Source: FEN-1219 sp036563665
GTDB taxonomy: Bacteria; Pseudomonadota; Gammaproteobacteria; Steroidobacterales; Rariloculaceae
DNA: 64,000 nt
NCBI GenBank assembly: GCA_036563665.1
Contig: DATCLY010000018.1
Span: 19,164-83,163, forward strand
Direction of reading: 5' to 3'
Made by a program: the position numbers and the translations under genes. Shown here piece by piece: positions 53,491 through 62,038 of this stretch (the stretch's first letter is position 1; every line of letters starts with the position of its first letter). The notes below the pieces were generated by a model, which was given only the letters and a program-made list of their open reading frames with translations, was not told the DNA's origin and made no database searches.

Positions 53491-54828
53491 ATGAAGATCA
53501 GACGGTTCTTCGCGCCCGACATGCGGCGCGCGATCCAGCTGGTGCGCAACGAGCAAGGCGCCGACGCGGTGATCCTCTCGAGCCGCTCCGTGGATGGGGG
53601 CGTGGAGATCGTCTCCGCGGTGGACTACGACGAGGCCCTGGTCGCGGAGATGCTCGCCGTCGGCGGCCGGCGCGAGACCCCGGCGCCGGCGCCCGCGGAG
53701 CCGGAGACGGCCTCCGGCGCGGCGGCCGAGCGCCCGGCGCCGCCGCCGGCCGAGCCCCGTCCCGCGAAGGCGGCTCCGGCGGCCCGCGGCCGCCCGGCCG
53801 ACGACGGGCCCGCGCGCAGCCGCCCGGCGAACGACGCGCCCGCGCGCGACCGCTCGGACGACGACAGACCCGCGCGCGACCGCGCGACCGAGGACCCGGC
53901 GCTCACGGCGATCCGCGCCGATCTGCAGGCGATGAAGTGCCTGCTGCGCGAGCAGTTCGCGCAGCTCGCCTCCGCCGACCGCGAGATGCTCGACCCCGAT
54001 CGGGCCCTGCTCGCCTGGAAGGTGTCGCGCCTCAAGCTCGAGCCCGAGCTCGCGGACGTGCTCGTCGACGAGATCGAGGAGCCCGGCGCGCCCACGGCCT
54101 GGCGGCTCGTCATGATGGGGCTCGCCACGCGGCTCAAGATCCCGGTCGACGACCCGCTCGACGAGGGCGGCGTGTTCGCCTTCGTGGGGCCGACGGGCGT
54201 CGGCAAGACCACGACCATCGCCAAGCTCGCGGCCCGTCACTGCCTGCGCTACGGCCGCGACTCGGTGGCGCTCGTCTCCACCGACGGCTTCCGCGTGGGC
54301 GCGCATCGCCAGCTCGAGGCGTTCGGCGCGATCCTCGGCGTGCCCGTGCGCACCGCCGCCACGCGCGAGGAGCTCGAGGACACGCTGCAGCTCCTGCGGG
54401 ACCGCCGCCTGGTCCTGATCGACACGGCCGGCATCGCGTCCCGCGACCGGCGGCTCGGGGACATCCTCGACCAGCTCGAGACGGGGCGGGAAACGCGCCG
54501 CTTCCTGGTGCTCGCCGCGAACATGCAGCTCGACGTCATGTACGACGCCGTGCTCGCGTTCGGCGCCCGCGGCCTCGCGGGCACCGTGCTCACCAAGCTC
54601 GACGAGGCCAACGGCCTCGGCGCCGCGTTGTCGGTGCTGATCCAGCGCCGCCTCCCGGCCGTGTGGCTCAGCGACGGGCAGCGCGTGCCGGAGGACTTGA
54701 AGGTCGCCCGCATCGTGCACTTGCTGCGCTGGGCGCTCAAGGAGCCGACGCTCGAGCCCGCCGTGCTGCCGTCGCCCGCCGTGCGCGGGCGCCGCGCCGC
54801 GGCGCGGGAGGTCATGCATGCAGCCTGA
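53491..54828 (+). CDS. flhF: Polar flagellar SRP-like GTPase FlhF
   Basis: 445 aa. N-terminal MKIRRFFAPDMRRAIQLVRNEQGADAVILSS is diagnostic (parts). A Pro/Ala/Arg-rich linker (about 65-140) leads to the NG domain with G1 VGPTGVGKTTTIAKL (from about 232), STDGFRVGAHRQL and LIDTAGIASRDRR. It marks the pole for flagellum assembly. It overlaps flhG by 11 bases. Confidence 0.96.
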   Translation: MKIRRFFAPDMRRAIQLVRNEQGADAVILSSRSVDGGVEIVSAVDYDEALVAEMLAVGGRRETPAPAPAEPETASGAAAERPAPPPAEPRPAKAAPAARGRPADDGPARSRPANDAPARDRSDDDRPARDRATEDPALTAIRADLQAMKCLLREQFAQLASADREMLDPDRALLAWKVSRLKLEPELADVLVDEIEEPGAPTAWRLVMMGLATRLKIPVDDPLDEGGVFAFVGPTGVGKTTTIAKLAARHCLRYGRDSVALVSTDGFRVGAHRQLEAFGAILGVPVRTAATREELEDTLQLLRDRRLVLIDTAGIASRDRRLGDILDQLETGRETRRFLVLAANMQLDVMYDAVLAFGARGLAGTVLTKLDEANGLGAALSVLIQRRLPAVWLSDGQRVPEDLKVARIVHLLRWALKEPTLEPAVLPSPAVRGRRAAAREVMHAA

Positions 54829-55714
54829 GCTCGATCAAGCGGCGGGCTTGAGGCGCTTCGCGGAGCCGCGGCCGGTGAAGGTGATCGCGGTGACCAGCGG
54901 CAAGGGCGGGGTCGGCAAGACCAACGTGGCCGTGAACCTCGCCGTGGGCCTCGCCCGGCGCGGCCGGCGCACGCTGCTGCTCGACGCGGACCTGGGGCTC
55001 GCCAACGTCGACGTGCTGCTCGGCCTGCATCCGGTCGCCCACATCGGCGAGGTGATCAAGGGGCGCCTCGATCTCGAGGACATCCTGATCGAGGGCCCGG
55101 CGGGACTGCTGATCGTGCCCGCCGCGTCCGGCGTGAGCGAGCTCGCGGAGCTCGAGCCGCTCCAGTACGCGGGCCTGATCAATGCGTTCGCCACGTTGCC
55201 GGTCGACGTGGAGGTCATGGTCATCGACACGGCCCCCGGCATCGGCCCCGGCGTGACCGGCTTCTGCCAGGCGGCCCACGAGGTCGTGGTCGTGGTCTGC
55301 GACGAGCCGAGCTCCATCACCGACGCCTATGCGCTGATCAAGGTGCTGTCGCGGGAGCGGGGCGTGGACCGGTTCCACGTGCTCTGCAACAACGTGCGCA
55401 ACGCCGCGCATGCCGAGACGCTGTTCGGGACGCTGCTGCGCGCATGTGACCGATTTCTCGAAATCGGCCTCTCGTACTGCGGCATGGTGCCCGAGGACGA
55501 CGCGCTGCGGCGCGCCGTGAGGCGGCAGCAGCCGGTGGTCGAGTGCTTCCCGGGCAGCCCGGCCGGCCGGGCATTCAAGGAATTGGCCGCCCGAGCCGAT
55601 AACTGGCCGGAGCCCGACCGGATCAGCGGCCGGCCGGCCTTCTTCCTCGAGCGGCAGGCCGCGTGCGCGCGCGGCGCGGCCCCGAAGGCGGACGCCCAGC
55701 ATGTACGCCGATAA
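54818..55714 (+). CDS. flhG: Flagellar number regulator FlhG (FleN)
   Basis: 298 aa MinD/ParA-family ATPase with deviant Walker A SGKGGVGKTN (27-36), LLLDADLGLANVDVLLG and MVIDTAPGIG. It restrains flagellar number, and in Pseudomonas does so by inhibiting FleQ. The N-terminal QAAGLRRF motif resembles the DQAxxLR peptide that activates FlhF GTPase. The 3' end contains a sigma-28 site and overlaps fliA by 14 bases. Confidence 0.96.
   Translation: MQPELDQAAGLRRFAEPRPVKVIAVTSGKGGVGKTNVAVNLAVGLARRGRRTLLLDADLGLANVDVLLGLHPVAHIGEVIKGRLDLEDILIEGPAGLLIVPAASGVSELAELEPLQYAGLINAFATLPVDVEVMVIDTAPGIGPGVTGFCQAAHEVVVVVCDEPSSITDAYALIKVLSRERGVDRFHVLCNNVRNAAHAETLFGTLLRACDRFLEIGLSYCGMVPEDDALRRAVRRQQPVVECFPGSPAGRAFKELAARADNWPEPDRISGRPAFFLERQAACARGAAPKADAQHVRR
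55575..55602 (+). promoter_or_regulatory. Candidate sigma-28 promoter for fliA, inside flhG
   Basis: TCAAGGAA-N12-GCCGATAA. The -10 is perfect and the -35 core TCAAG is intact; the spacer is one base longer than canonical, as at the fliS site. It lies 99 bases before the fliA start and would give FliA positive autoregulation. Because it is within a coding sequence, chance occurrence is possible. Confidence 0.5.
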
Positions 55715-56426
55715 AGCGGCCTGCTCGGGCGAGGCGCTGGTCGCCCGGTACATGGACCTGGTGCGGCGGATCGCGTTCCACGTGGCGGGCCGCCTGCCGG
55801 CGTCCGTGCAGGTGGAGGACCTGATCCAGGCGGGCGTGGTGGGCCTGCTCGAGGCGGGACGGTATTACGACAGGAGGCACGGTGCGAGCTTCGAGACCTA
55901 TGCCGGCATACGCATCCGCGGCGCGATGCTCGACGAGGTGCGTCGCCAGAACTGGGCGCCGCGCTCCGCGCACCGCGCGACGCGGCAGATCGCCGACGCG
56001 ATCCGGGCGGTGGAGAGCCGCACGGGCCGAGAGGCGCAGTCGGAGGAGGTGGCCCGCGAGCTCGGCGTATCGCTCGACGTCTATCACGACATGGTGCGCA
56101 AGGTCACCGAGGCGCGCGTGCTCAGCCTCGATGCTCTGTTCGAGCCGGACGGCGACTACACGGAGGTCCTGCCGGACGACGCGGACGATCCATCGCAGCA
56201 ATGCGTCAAGGACCGGCTGCTCGACGCCGCGGCCGAGGCCATCGACGGGCTGCCGGAGCGGGAGCGCCTCGTGCTGTCGCTCTATTACGTGGAGGAGCTG
56301 AACCTGAAGGAGATCGGCCAGGTGCTCGGAGTCACCGAATCGCGCGTGTGCCAGATCCACGGCCAGGCCCTGGCGCGGCTGCGCGCGCGTCTCACGGACT
56401 GGCGCGACGAGGAACGGGCGAAATGA
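55701..56426 (+). CDS. fliA: Flagellar sigma-28 factor FliA
   Basis: 241 aa, same size class as E. coli FliA (239). Region 2 (YMDLVRRIAFHVAGRLPASV, VEDLIQAGVVGLLEA, SFETYAGIRIRGAMLDEVR), region 3 and region 4 (LPERERLVLSLYYVEELNLKEIG; then VTESRVCQIHGQALARLR) are complete. It transcribes the late genes listed in this window and is held by FlgM. Confidence 0.97.
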   Translation: MYADKAACSGEALVARYMDLVRRIAFHVAGRLPASVQVEDLIQAGVVGLLEAGRYYDRRHGASFETYAGIRIRGAMLDEVRRQNWAPRSAHRATRQIADAIRAVESRTGREAQSEEVARELGVSLDVYHDMVRKVTEARVLSLDALFEPDGDYTEVLPDDADDPSQQCVKDRLLDAAAEAIDGLPERERLVLSLYYVEELNLKEIGQVLGVTESRVCQIHGQALARLRARLTDWRDEERAK

Positions 56427-56824
56427 GCGTCAACAAGGCGATGAAGGTGCTCGTGGTGGACGACTTCTCCACGATGCGCCGCATCATCAAGAACCTGCTG
56501 CGGGAGCTCGGCTTCACGAACACGGTGGAGGCGGACGACGGCGCGTCGGCGCTGCCGATCCTGAAGAGCGGCGGCATCGATTTGCTGATCACCGACTGGA
56601 ACATGCCCGGCATGCCGGGCATCGAGCTGCTGAACGCCGTGCGGCGCGACGAGAAGCTCAAGGACCTCCCCGTCCTCATGGTCACGGCCGAGGCCAAGCG
56701 CGAGCAGATCGTGCAGGCCGCCCAGGCGGGGATCAACGGCTACATCGTCAAGCCTTTCACCGCGCAGACGCTGCAGGCGAAGATCGAGAAGATTTTCGAG
56801 CGCGTCGCGGCGGGGCAGCGCTAG
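56423..56824 (+). CDS. cheY: Chemotaxis response regulator CheY, system 2
   Basis: 133 aa. Acidic pair D13-D14, phospho-acceptor D58 (LLITDWNMPGMPGIE), T88 and K110 are present. It is the likely FliM-binding CheY because it is coupled to fliA by ATGA and lies 16 bases before cheZ. The usual MDG after the phospho-site reads MPG here (P65 in place of Asp). Confidence 0.96.
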   Translation: MSVNKAMKVLVVDDFSTMRRIIKNLLRELGFTNTVEADDGASALPILKSGGIDLLITDWNMPGMPGIELLNAVRRDEKLKDLPVLMVTAEAKREQIVQAAQAGINGYIVKPFTAQTLQAKIEKIFERVAAGQR

Positions 56825-56840
56825 CCGGGCCGGTCGACCC

Positions 56841-57539
56841 ATGGACTCGCACGAGGAGCGGCTCGAACGCGCACGCCGGCTGGTGCGTGCGATCGAAGCG
56901 CGCGATGAGCGGGCGGAGCGGGAAGCCGCCGACGCCATCGCGAGGCAGCAGGCCGCGTTCGTGCACGACGACTTGCGCCGCATCGCGGCCGAGCTGCGCG
57001 ATGCGCTCTGCAACGTCTACGTCATAGGCGAGCTCGCGCGGCTCGCGCGCCGCGAGCTGCCGGATGCGCAGCTCAGGCTCCATCAGGTCATCGGCCTGAC
57101 CGAGGAAGCCGCGCACCGCACGCTCGCCGCGGTGGAAGCGTCGCTGCCGCTCGCCGACGGCATGGTGAGCGCCGTGAAGGGGTTCCTCGAGACGCAGCTC
57201 CGCGCCGCCAGCGACGAGGAGCGGCGCGGGCTCTCCGAGCTGCTCGAGCGCATCGGCAGCGACGCCGCGGCGCTCAAGGCGCGCCTCTCGGAGGTGATGC
57301 TCGCGCAGAGCTTCCAGGACCTGACGGGGCAGATCATCCGTCGGGTCGCCGATCTCGTGGCGGAGCTCGACGGCATTCTCGGCCGCGCAGGGATGGCGGG
57401 GCCCGCGTCCGCGCGCTGCGGGACCGAGGCGCGGCGCGCGCACCCTTCCGCCGGTGACGGCCCGCCGTTGCCGGGCGGCGCGGACGTGGTGGCCGGCCAG
57501 CAGGACGTGGACGCGCTGCTGGCCGAGCTCGGCGTCTGA
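56841..57539 (+). CDS. cheZ: CheY-P phosphatase CheZ
   Basis: 232 aa, a long helical hairpin protein. The catalytic QDLTGQIIRR stretch (the glutamine enters the CheY-P active site) and the C-terminal CheY-tether VDALLAELGV are intact. CheZ sits in system 2 only; system 1 has CheD instead. Confidence 0.95.
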   Translation: MDSHEERLERARRLVRAIEARDERAEREAADAIARQQAAFVHDDLRRIAAELRDALCNVYVIGELARLARRELPDAQLRLHQVIGLTEEAAHRTLAAVEASLPLADGMVSAVKGFLETQLRAASDEERRGLSELLERIGSDAAALKARLSEVMLAQSFQDLTGQIIRRVADLVAELDGILGRAGMAGPASARCGTEARRAHPSAGDGPPLPGGADVVAGQQDVDALLAELGV

Positions 57540-57588
57540 GGTGCGCGGGGCCCGCATCCGGGTCGGACGGCAAGGGAGCTTGAGGTCC

Positions 57589-59535
57589 ATGGACGAGGAG
57601 CTGCTCAGAGACTTCCTGATCGAGGCCGGGGAGCTCATCGACGGCATCGACTCGCAGGTGGTCCGGCTCGAGCAGGCGCCGGACGATCGGGCCGTGCTCG
57701 ACGGCATCTTCCGCGCGTTCCACACGATCAAGGGCGGCGCGGGCTTCCTGGGGCTCAAGCCGCTGGTCGAGCTCTGTCACCGCGTCGAGGACCTGCTGAA
57801 CCTGTCCCGCTCGGGCGGGCGCACGCTCGACGCGGCCCGGATCGACCTGATCCTCGAGGCCGTGGACGAGGTGAAACGCATGTTCGCCGAGGTCGACGCG
57901 GGCGGGCAGCCGCAGCCCGTGGGCGCCGCGCTGCTCGACGCGCTCGCGGCTGCGGCGCAACCCGATGCGACCGCCGCCGTGCCACCGGCCGCGGCGGCGT
58001 CCTCGGCGCAAGGAGCTGCCGAGCGGCCGCACGACGCGCCCGCGGCCGGCGACGAGTCGGCGCCCGCGCGCGTCGAGGAGATGCTGCGCGCGTCGGCGCC
58101 CGAGGCGCCGCCGCCCGCCTCGCCCGCGTCGGACGAGATCACAGAGGAGGAGTTCGACGCGCTGCTCGACGCGATCCAGCGCGGCGAGGCGGTGTCGACG
58201 GCGCCCGCTGCGCCGGCGGCACCCGCCGCGGCCGCGACCGAGGCGAGCGCGGCGCCGACGGACCCCGCCGCCGCGCCCGCCCCGGAGACGCGCGCCGTCG
58301 CGGACGCGGCCGACGAGCGTCGTGCTCCGGCGGCCGCCGTGCCGCTCGAGCATTCGCTGCGCGTCGACGCGGCGCGCGTCGACGGCGTCATGAACCTGGT
58401 CGGCGAGCTGGTGCTGGTGCGCAACCGCCTGGCGTCGCTGCGGATGCGCGTGCAGGACGACGACCTGAACCGCACGTTGTCGCGGCTCGATCTCGTGACC
58501 TCCGACCTGCAGTCCTCGGTCATGCGGCTGCGCATGCAGCCCGTGAGCAAGGTGTTCGGCCGCTTCCACCGCGTCGTCCGCGATCTCGCGGCGCAGCTCG
58601 GCAAGGAGGTCACGCTCGAGATGCGGGGCGAGTCCACCGAGCTCGACAAGGGCATGGTGGAGGCGCTGGCCGACCCCCTCGTGCACCTCGTGCGCAACGC
58701 GATCGACCACGGCATCGAGCCGCCGGAGGAGCGCGAGCGCGCGGGCAAGCCGCGCGCGGGACGCCTCGTGCTGTCCGCCCACCAGGAGGGCAGCCACATC
58801 TATATCACCGTGAGCGACGACGGCGCGGGGCTCGACGCGGCGCTGATCCGGCGCAAGGCCGTGGACAAGGGCCTCGTGGACCCGCGGGCGGCGCTGCAGC
58901 TCGCCGACGACGAGGCGTTCAAGCTGCTGTTCCTGCCCGGCTTCTCCACGCGCTCGGCGGTCAGCGACATCTCCGGCCGCGGCGTCGGCATGGACGTCGT
59001 CAAGAGCCAGATCGCGCGCGTGAACGGCAGCGTGGAGCTCTACTCGGAGAAGGGTCGGGGCACGCGCGTGGTGATGCGCCTGCCGCTCACGCTCGCGATC
59101 CTGCCCGCGCTCATGGTGATTGCCGCCGACCGCTGCCTGGCGCTGCCGCTGCCCGTGGTCGAGGAGATCGTCGACTTCGCGGCCGACGACTGCGCGGTCA
59201 TGGACGGCAAGGAGGTGCTGTCGCTGCGCGGCGAGGTGCTGCCGCTGATCGACCTCGCCCGGTGGGTGCGAGGGCCGGCCGAGGCGGCGCGCGGGCGCAT
59301 GTTCGTGGTCGTCGCCAACACGGGCGCCAGGCGCGTGGCGCTGCTCGTGCACAAGCTGCTCGGGCAGGAGGACGTCGTCATCAAGTCGCTCGGGGCGCGG
59401 CTGCGCGGGCTGCCCGGGCTCGCGGGCGCCACCATCACCGGCGACGGCGGCATCGCGCTCATCGTCGACGTCGGCACGCTCTTCACGTCGTGGCAGGGCG
59501 CGGCGCCGTTCGTGCCGGCGCGGTCGGCGGCATGA
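57589..59535 (+). CDS. cheA: Chemotaxis histidine kinase CheA, system 2
   Basis: 648 aa from the ATG at 57589. P1 has H45 in RAFHTIKGGAGFLG. A long Ala/Pro-rich linker (about 100-300) replaces a clear P2 and contains one conserved-looking helix, DEITEEEFDALLDAIQRGE (182-200), comparable to the LID-type element that ParC/ParP-associated CheA proteins use for polar localisation. P3, P4 (HLVRNAIDHGIEPPEE, DDGAGLDAAL, SGRGVGMDVVK) and P5 follow. It is the kinase most likely wired to the motor through the adjacent cheY. Confidence 0.96.
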   Translation: MDEELLRDFLIEAGELIDGIDSQVVRLEQAPDDRAVLDGIFRAFHTIKGGAGFLGLKPLVELCHRVEDLLNLSRSGGRTLDAARIDLILEAVDEVKRMFAEVDAGGQPQPVGAALLDALAAAAQPDATAAVPPAAAASSAQGAAERPHDAPAAGDESAPARVEEMLRASAPEAPPPASPASDEITEEEFDALLDAIQRGEAVSTAPAAPAAPAAAATEASAAPTDPAAAPAPETRAVADAADERRAPAAAVPLEHSLRVDAARVDGVMNLVGELVLVRNRLASLRMRVQDDDLNRTLSRLDLVTSDLQSSVMRLRMQPVSKVFGRFHRVVRDLAAQLGKEVTLEMRGESTELDKGMVEALADPLVHLVRNAIDHGIEPPEERERAGKPRAGRLVLSAHQEGSHIYITVSDDGAGLDAALIRRKAVDKGLVDPRAALQLADDEAFKLLFLPGFSTRSAVSDISGRGVGMDVVKSQIARVNGSVELYSEKGRGTRVVMRLPLTLAILPALMVIAADRCLALPLPVVEEIVDFAADDCAVMDGKEVLSLRGEVLPLIDLARWVRGPAEAARGRMFVVVANTGARRVALLVHKLLGQEDVVIKSLGARLRGLPGLAGATITGDGGIALIVDVGTLFTSWQGAAPFVPARSAA

Positions 59536-59573
59536 CGCCCGGGGCGGATCGTGGACGGTCTGGGTGAGCAGCC

Positions 59574-60314
59574 ATGGACATCCTGAGCGTCGTCGGCGTC
59601 CTGCTCGGGCTCATCGCCATCGTGGGCGGCAGCGTCCTCAAGGGCAGCGGTCTCGCGGCCCTGTGGAACCCCGCCGCATTCGTCATCGTCATCCTGGGCA
59701 CGTTCGGCGCGGTGCTCGTGCAGGTGCGCCTCCACGTCTTCCTGCACGGCCTGCGGCTGCTGCGCTGGGTGTTCATGCCGCCGGCCGGCAACGGCGAGCA
59801 GATGCTCGCCAAGGTGATCCAATGGAGCCACGTCGCGCGCCGCGACGGCCTGCTCGCCCTCGAGCCGATCGCCAAGAAGGAGCCGGACGACTTCGTGCGC
59901 AAGGGAATGCAGCTGCTCGTGGACGGCGCGGAGCCCGAGACCATCCGCCACGTGCTCGAGGTGGAGCTCGAGAGCCGCGAGGAGTTCGACCGGCAGGGCG
60001 CCAAGGTCTTCGAAAGCTTCGGCGTGTATGCGCCGACGCTGGGGATCGTGGGCGCGGTCATGGGCCTCATCGCGGTGATGCACAACCTGGCGGATCCGTC
60101 CAAGCTCGGCGCCGGCATCGCCGCGGCCTTCGTGGCCACGATCTACGGCGTGGCGTCCGCGAACCTGCTGTTCCTCCCGGTGGCGAACAAGCTGCGCGGC
60201 GCGATCGAGCGCAACAGCGTGCAGCGGGCGCTGATCATCGACGGCCTGCTCAGCATCGCGCGGGGTGAGAACCCGCGCAGCATCGAGACGCGGCTGCGCA
60301 GCTACCTGCGGTGA
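59574..60314 (+). CDS. motC: Flagellar stator protein, MotC (MotA-family)
   Basis: 246 aa with four TM segments (LSVVGVLLGLIAIVGGSVLK, FVIVILGTFGAVLVQV, TLGIVGAVMGLIAVM, AAFVATIYGVASANLLFLPV). The cytoplasmic loop with conserved charges (GMQLLVDGAEPETIRHVLEVE) contacts FliG. MotC/MotD is the second stator pair in Pseudomonas; here it is the only one seen in the window. Confidence 0.92.
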   Translation: MDILSVVGVLLGLIAIVGGSVLKGSGLAALWNPAAFVIVILGTFGAVLVQVRLHVFLHGLRLLRWVFMPPAGNGEQMLAKVIQWSHVARRDGLLALEPIAKKEPDDFVRKGMQLLVDGAEPETIRHVLEVELESREEFDRQGAKVFESFGVYAPTLGIVGAVMGLIAVMHNLADPSKLGAGIAAAFVATIYGVASANLLFLPVANKLRGAIERNSVQRALIIDGLLSIARGENPRSIETRLRSYLR

Positions 60315-60325
60315 GAGGAGCGGGC

Positions 60326-61234
60326 ATGGCGAGACGGCGACGTCACGAGGAGGCAGAGCGCCACGAGTCGTGGGCCATCCCTTACGGCGACCTCGTCACG
60401 CTGCTGCTCGCCTTCTTCGTCGTCATGTACTCGATCTCCTCGATCAACGAGGGCAAGTACCGAATCCTGTCCGACTCGCTGGTCGCGGCGTTCCGCGGGG
60501 CGCCGAAATCGCTCGAGCCGATTCAGATCGGCGAGGTGTCCCGCTCGAACCACGAGCTGCAGACGCGCCCGCCGCGCACGCTCGTGCCGCTCGAGATCGA
60601 GCAGCATCCCCTCGACCTGCTCGAGCAGCTTCCCGATGCCGAGCGGCTCCAGGCGGCCGGGTTCTCCGCGAGCGAGCTCGAGGCGGCGGCCCTGCTGATC
60701 GATCAGCTCAACGAGGAGATCAGCACGGCGCTCGGCGAGCTCGTCGCCGAGGACCTCGTGCGCCTGCGCAAGGACCGGTTCTGGCTCGAGATCGAGATCA
60801 ACATGAACCTGCTGTTCCCCTCGGCCAGCGCGGAGCTCACCGGCCAGGCACTGCCCGTCGCCCGGCGCATCGCCGAGATCCTGGCCGGGACGCCGGTGCG
60901 CATCCACGTCGAGGGGCACACGGACGAGCGGCCGATCAGCACGCACGTCTACCCGTCGAACTGGGAGCTGTCGGCCGCGCGCGCCGCGAGAGTGGTGCGG
61001 CTGTTCGCCGATGCGGGCGTCGAAGGCCGGCGCATGGTCGCCGTCGGCTTCGGGGAGTTTCAGCCCGTGGCGGACAACTCCACCCCCGAGGGCCGCCAGG
61101 CCAACCGCCGCGTGGTGATCGTCGTCATGGCCGACCGTGCCCGGCTCAAGGCCGCGGACGCCATGGAGGCGCTGGTGACCGCTCGTCTGGCCGAGCCGGC
61201 CGAGCCCGAGCCGGTGGAGGGGCCGAGCCCGTGA
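60326..61234 (+). CDS. motD: Flagellar stator protein, MotD (MotB-family)
   Basis: 302 aa from an ATG preceded by GAGGAG; a GTG at 60311 overlapping the motC stop is an alternative. The single TM carries the proton-accepting D22 (PYGDLVTLLLAFFVVMYSIS), suggesting a proton-driven motor. The C-terminal OmpA-like domain (IHVEGHTDERPI, NWELSAARAARVVR, ANRRVVIVV) binds peptidoglycan. Confidence 0.93.
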   Translation: MARRRRHEEAERHESWAIPYGDLVTLLLAFFVVMYSISSINEGKYRILSDSLVAAFRGAPKSLEPIQIGEVSRSNHELQTRPPRTLVPLEIEQHPLDLLEQLPDAERLQAAGFSASELEAAALLIDQLNEEISTALGELVAEDLVRLRKDRFWLEIEINMNLLFPSASAELTGQALPVARRIAEILAGTPVRIHVEGHTDERPISTHVYPSNWELSAARAARVVRLFADAGVEGRRMVAVGFGEFQPVADNSTPEGRQANRRVVIVVMADRARLKAADAMEALVTARLAEPAEPEPVEGPSP

Positions 61235-62031
61235 CGGTCTGGAGCGTCTGCAACCAGAAGGGCGGCGTGGGCAAGACCACGACGGCGGTCACGCTCGCGA
61301 GCCTGCTCGCCGAGCGCGGGCGCAAGACGCTGCTGATCGATCTGGATCCGCACGCGTCCGCGACGACTTACCTCCTGGGCCCGGACGCCGAGGGCCCCGG
61401 CATCCTCGAGATCTTTCTCGCGGCGCTCGAGCCCGGCACCGCGCGACCCGCCGTCACGAGCCTGTGGACGCCCACGGCCCAGCCGGACCTGCTGCTGCTC
61501 CGGGCCGCCCCTGGCCTCGCCGCGCTCGAGCGCCGCTGCGGGAGCCGGGAGGGGTTCGGCCGCACGCTCGGCGACGCGCTGGCGGAGCTCCGCGGCGCCG
61601 TCTCGCACGTAATCGTGGACTGCCCGCCGACGCTCGGCCTGCTCATGATCAACGCGATCGCCGCATCGGACCGCGTGCTGATCCCGGTGCAGACCGAGCA
61701 TCTCGCGCTCGCAGGCCTCAGGCGGATGACGCAGACGCTCGACATGGTGGAGCGCTCGCGCGGCCGCCCCATCGAGCGCACCGTCATCGCCACGCTGTAC
61801 GACCAACGCACGCGGGCGGGCAACCTCGCGCTTGCGGAGCTGCGCCGGGACTACGCGCCGGTGCTGTGGCGCGAGGTCGTGCCCATCGACACGCGGCTGC
61901 GCGATGCCGCGCGGGCCGGGCAACCCGCCCCGCTCTACAGCCCCGAGAGCCGCGCCGTGGCGGTGTACCGGCGTCTGCTGGACGCGCTCCTCGGTTCGCC
62001 CGAGGCGGCGCTGGCCGCGGCCTGCGGGTGA
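61231..62031 (+). CDS. parC: Chemotaxis-array positioning ATPase, ParC-type (ParA family)
   Basis: 266 aa from a GTG overlapping the motD stop (GTGA). Deviant Walker A QKGGVGKTT (9-17), LLIDLDPHASAT and VIVDCPPTLGLL identify the ParA family. In Vibrio and Pseudomonas an ATPase at this position directs CheA arrays to the cell pole. No ParB or parS is present, which fits that role rather than DNA partition. Confidence 0.9.
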   Translation: MTVWSVCNQKGGVGKTTTAVTLASLLAERGRKTLLIDLDPHASATTYLLGPDAEGPGILEIFLAALEPGTARPAVTSLWTPTAQPDLLLLRAAPGLAALERRCGSREGFGRTLGDALAELRGAVSHVIVDCPPTLGLLMINAIAASDRVLIPVQTEHLALAGLRRMTQTLDMVERSRGRPIERTVIATLYDQRTRAGNLALAELRRDYAPVLWREVVPIDTRLRDAARAGQPAPLYSPESRAVAVYRRLLDALLGSPEAALAAACG

Positions 62032-62038
62032 GCCGGCC

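Noticed and set aside
61231..62031. Plasmid or chromosome partition ParA
   Set aside because: No parB or parS is nearby, and the position between motD and a ParP/CheW-like gene matches chemotaxis ParC.
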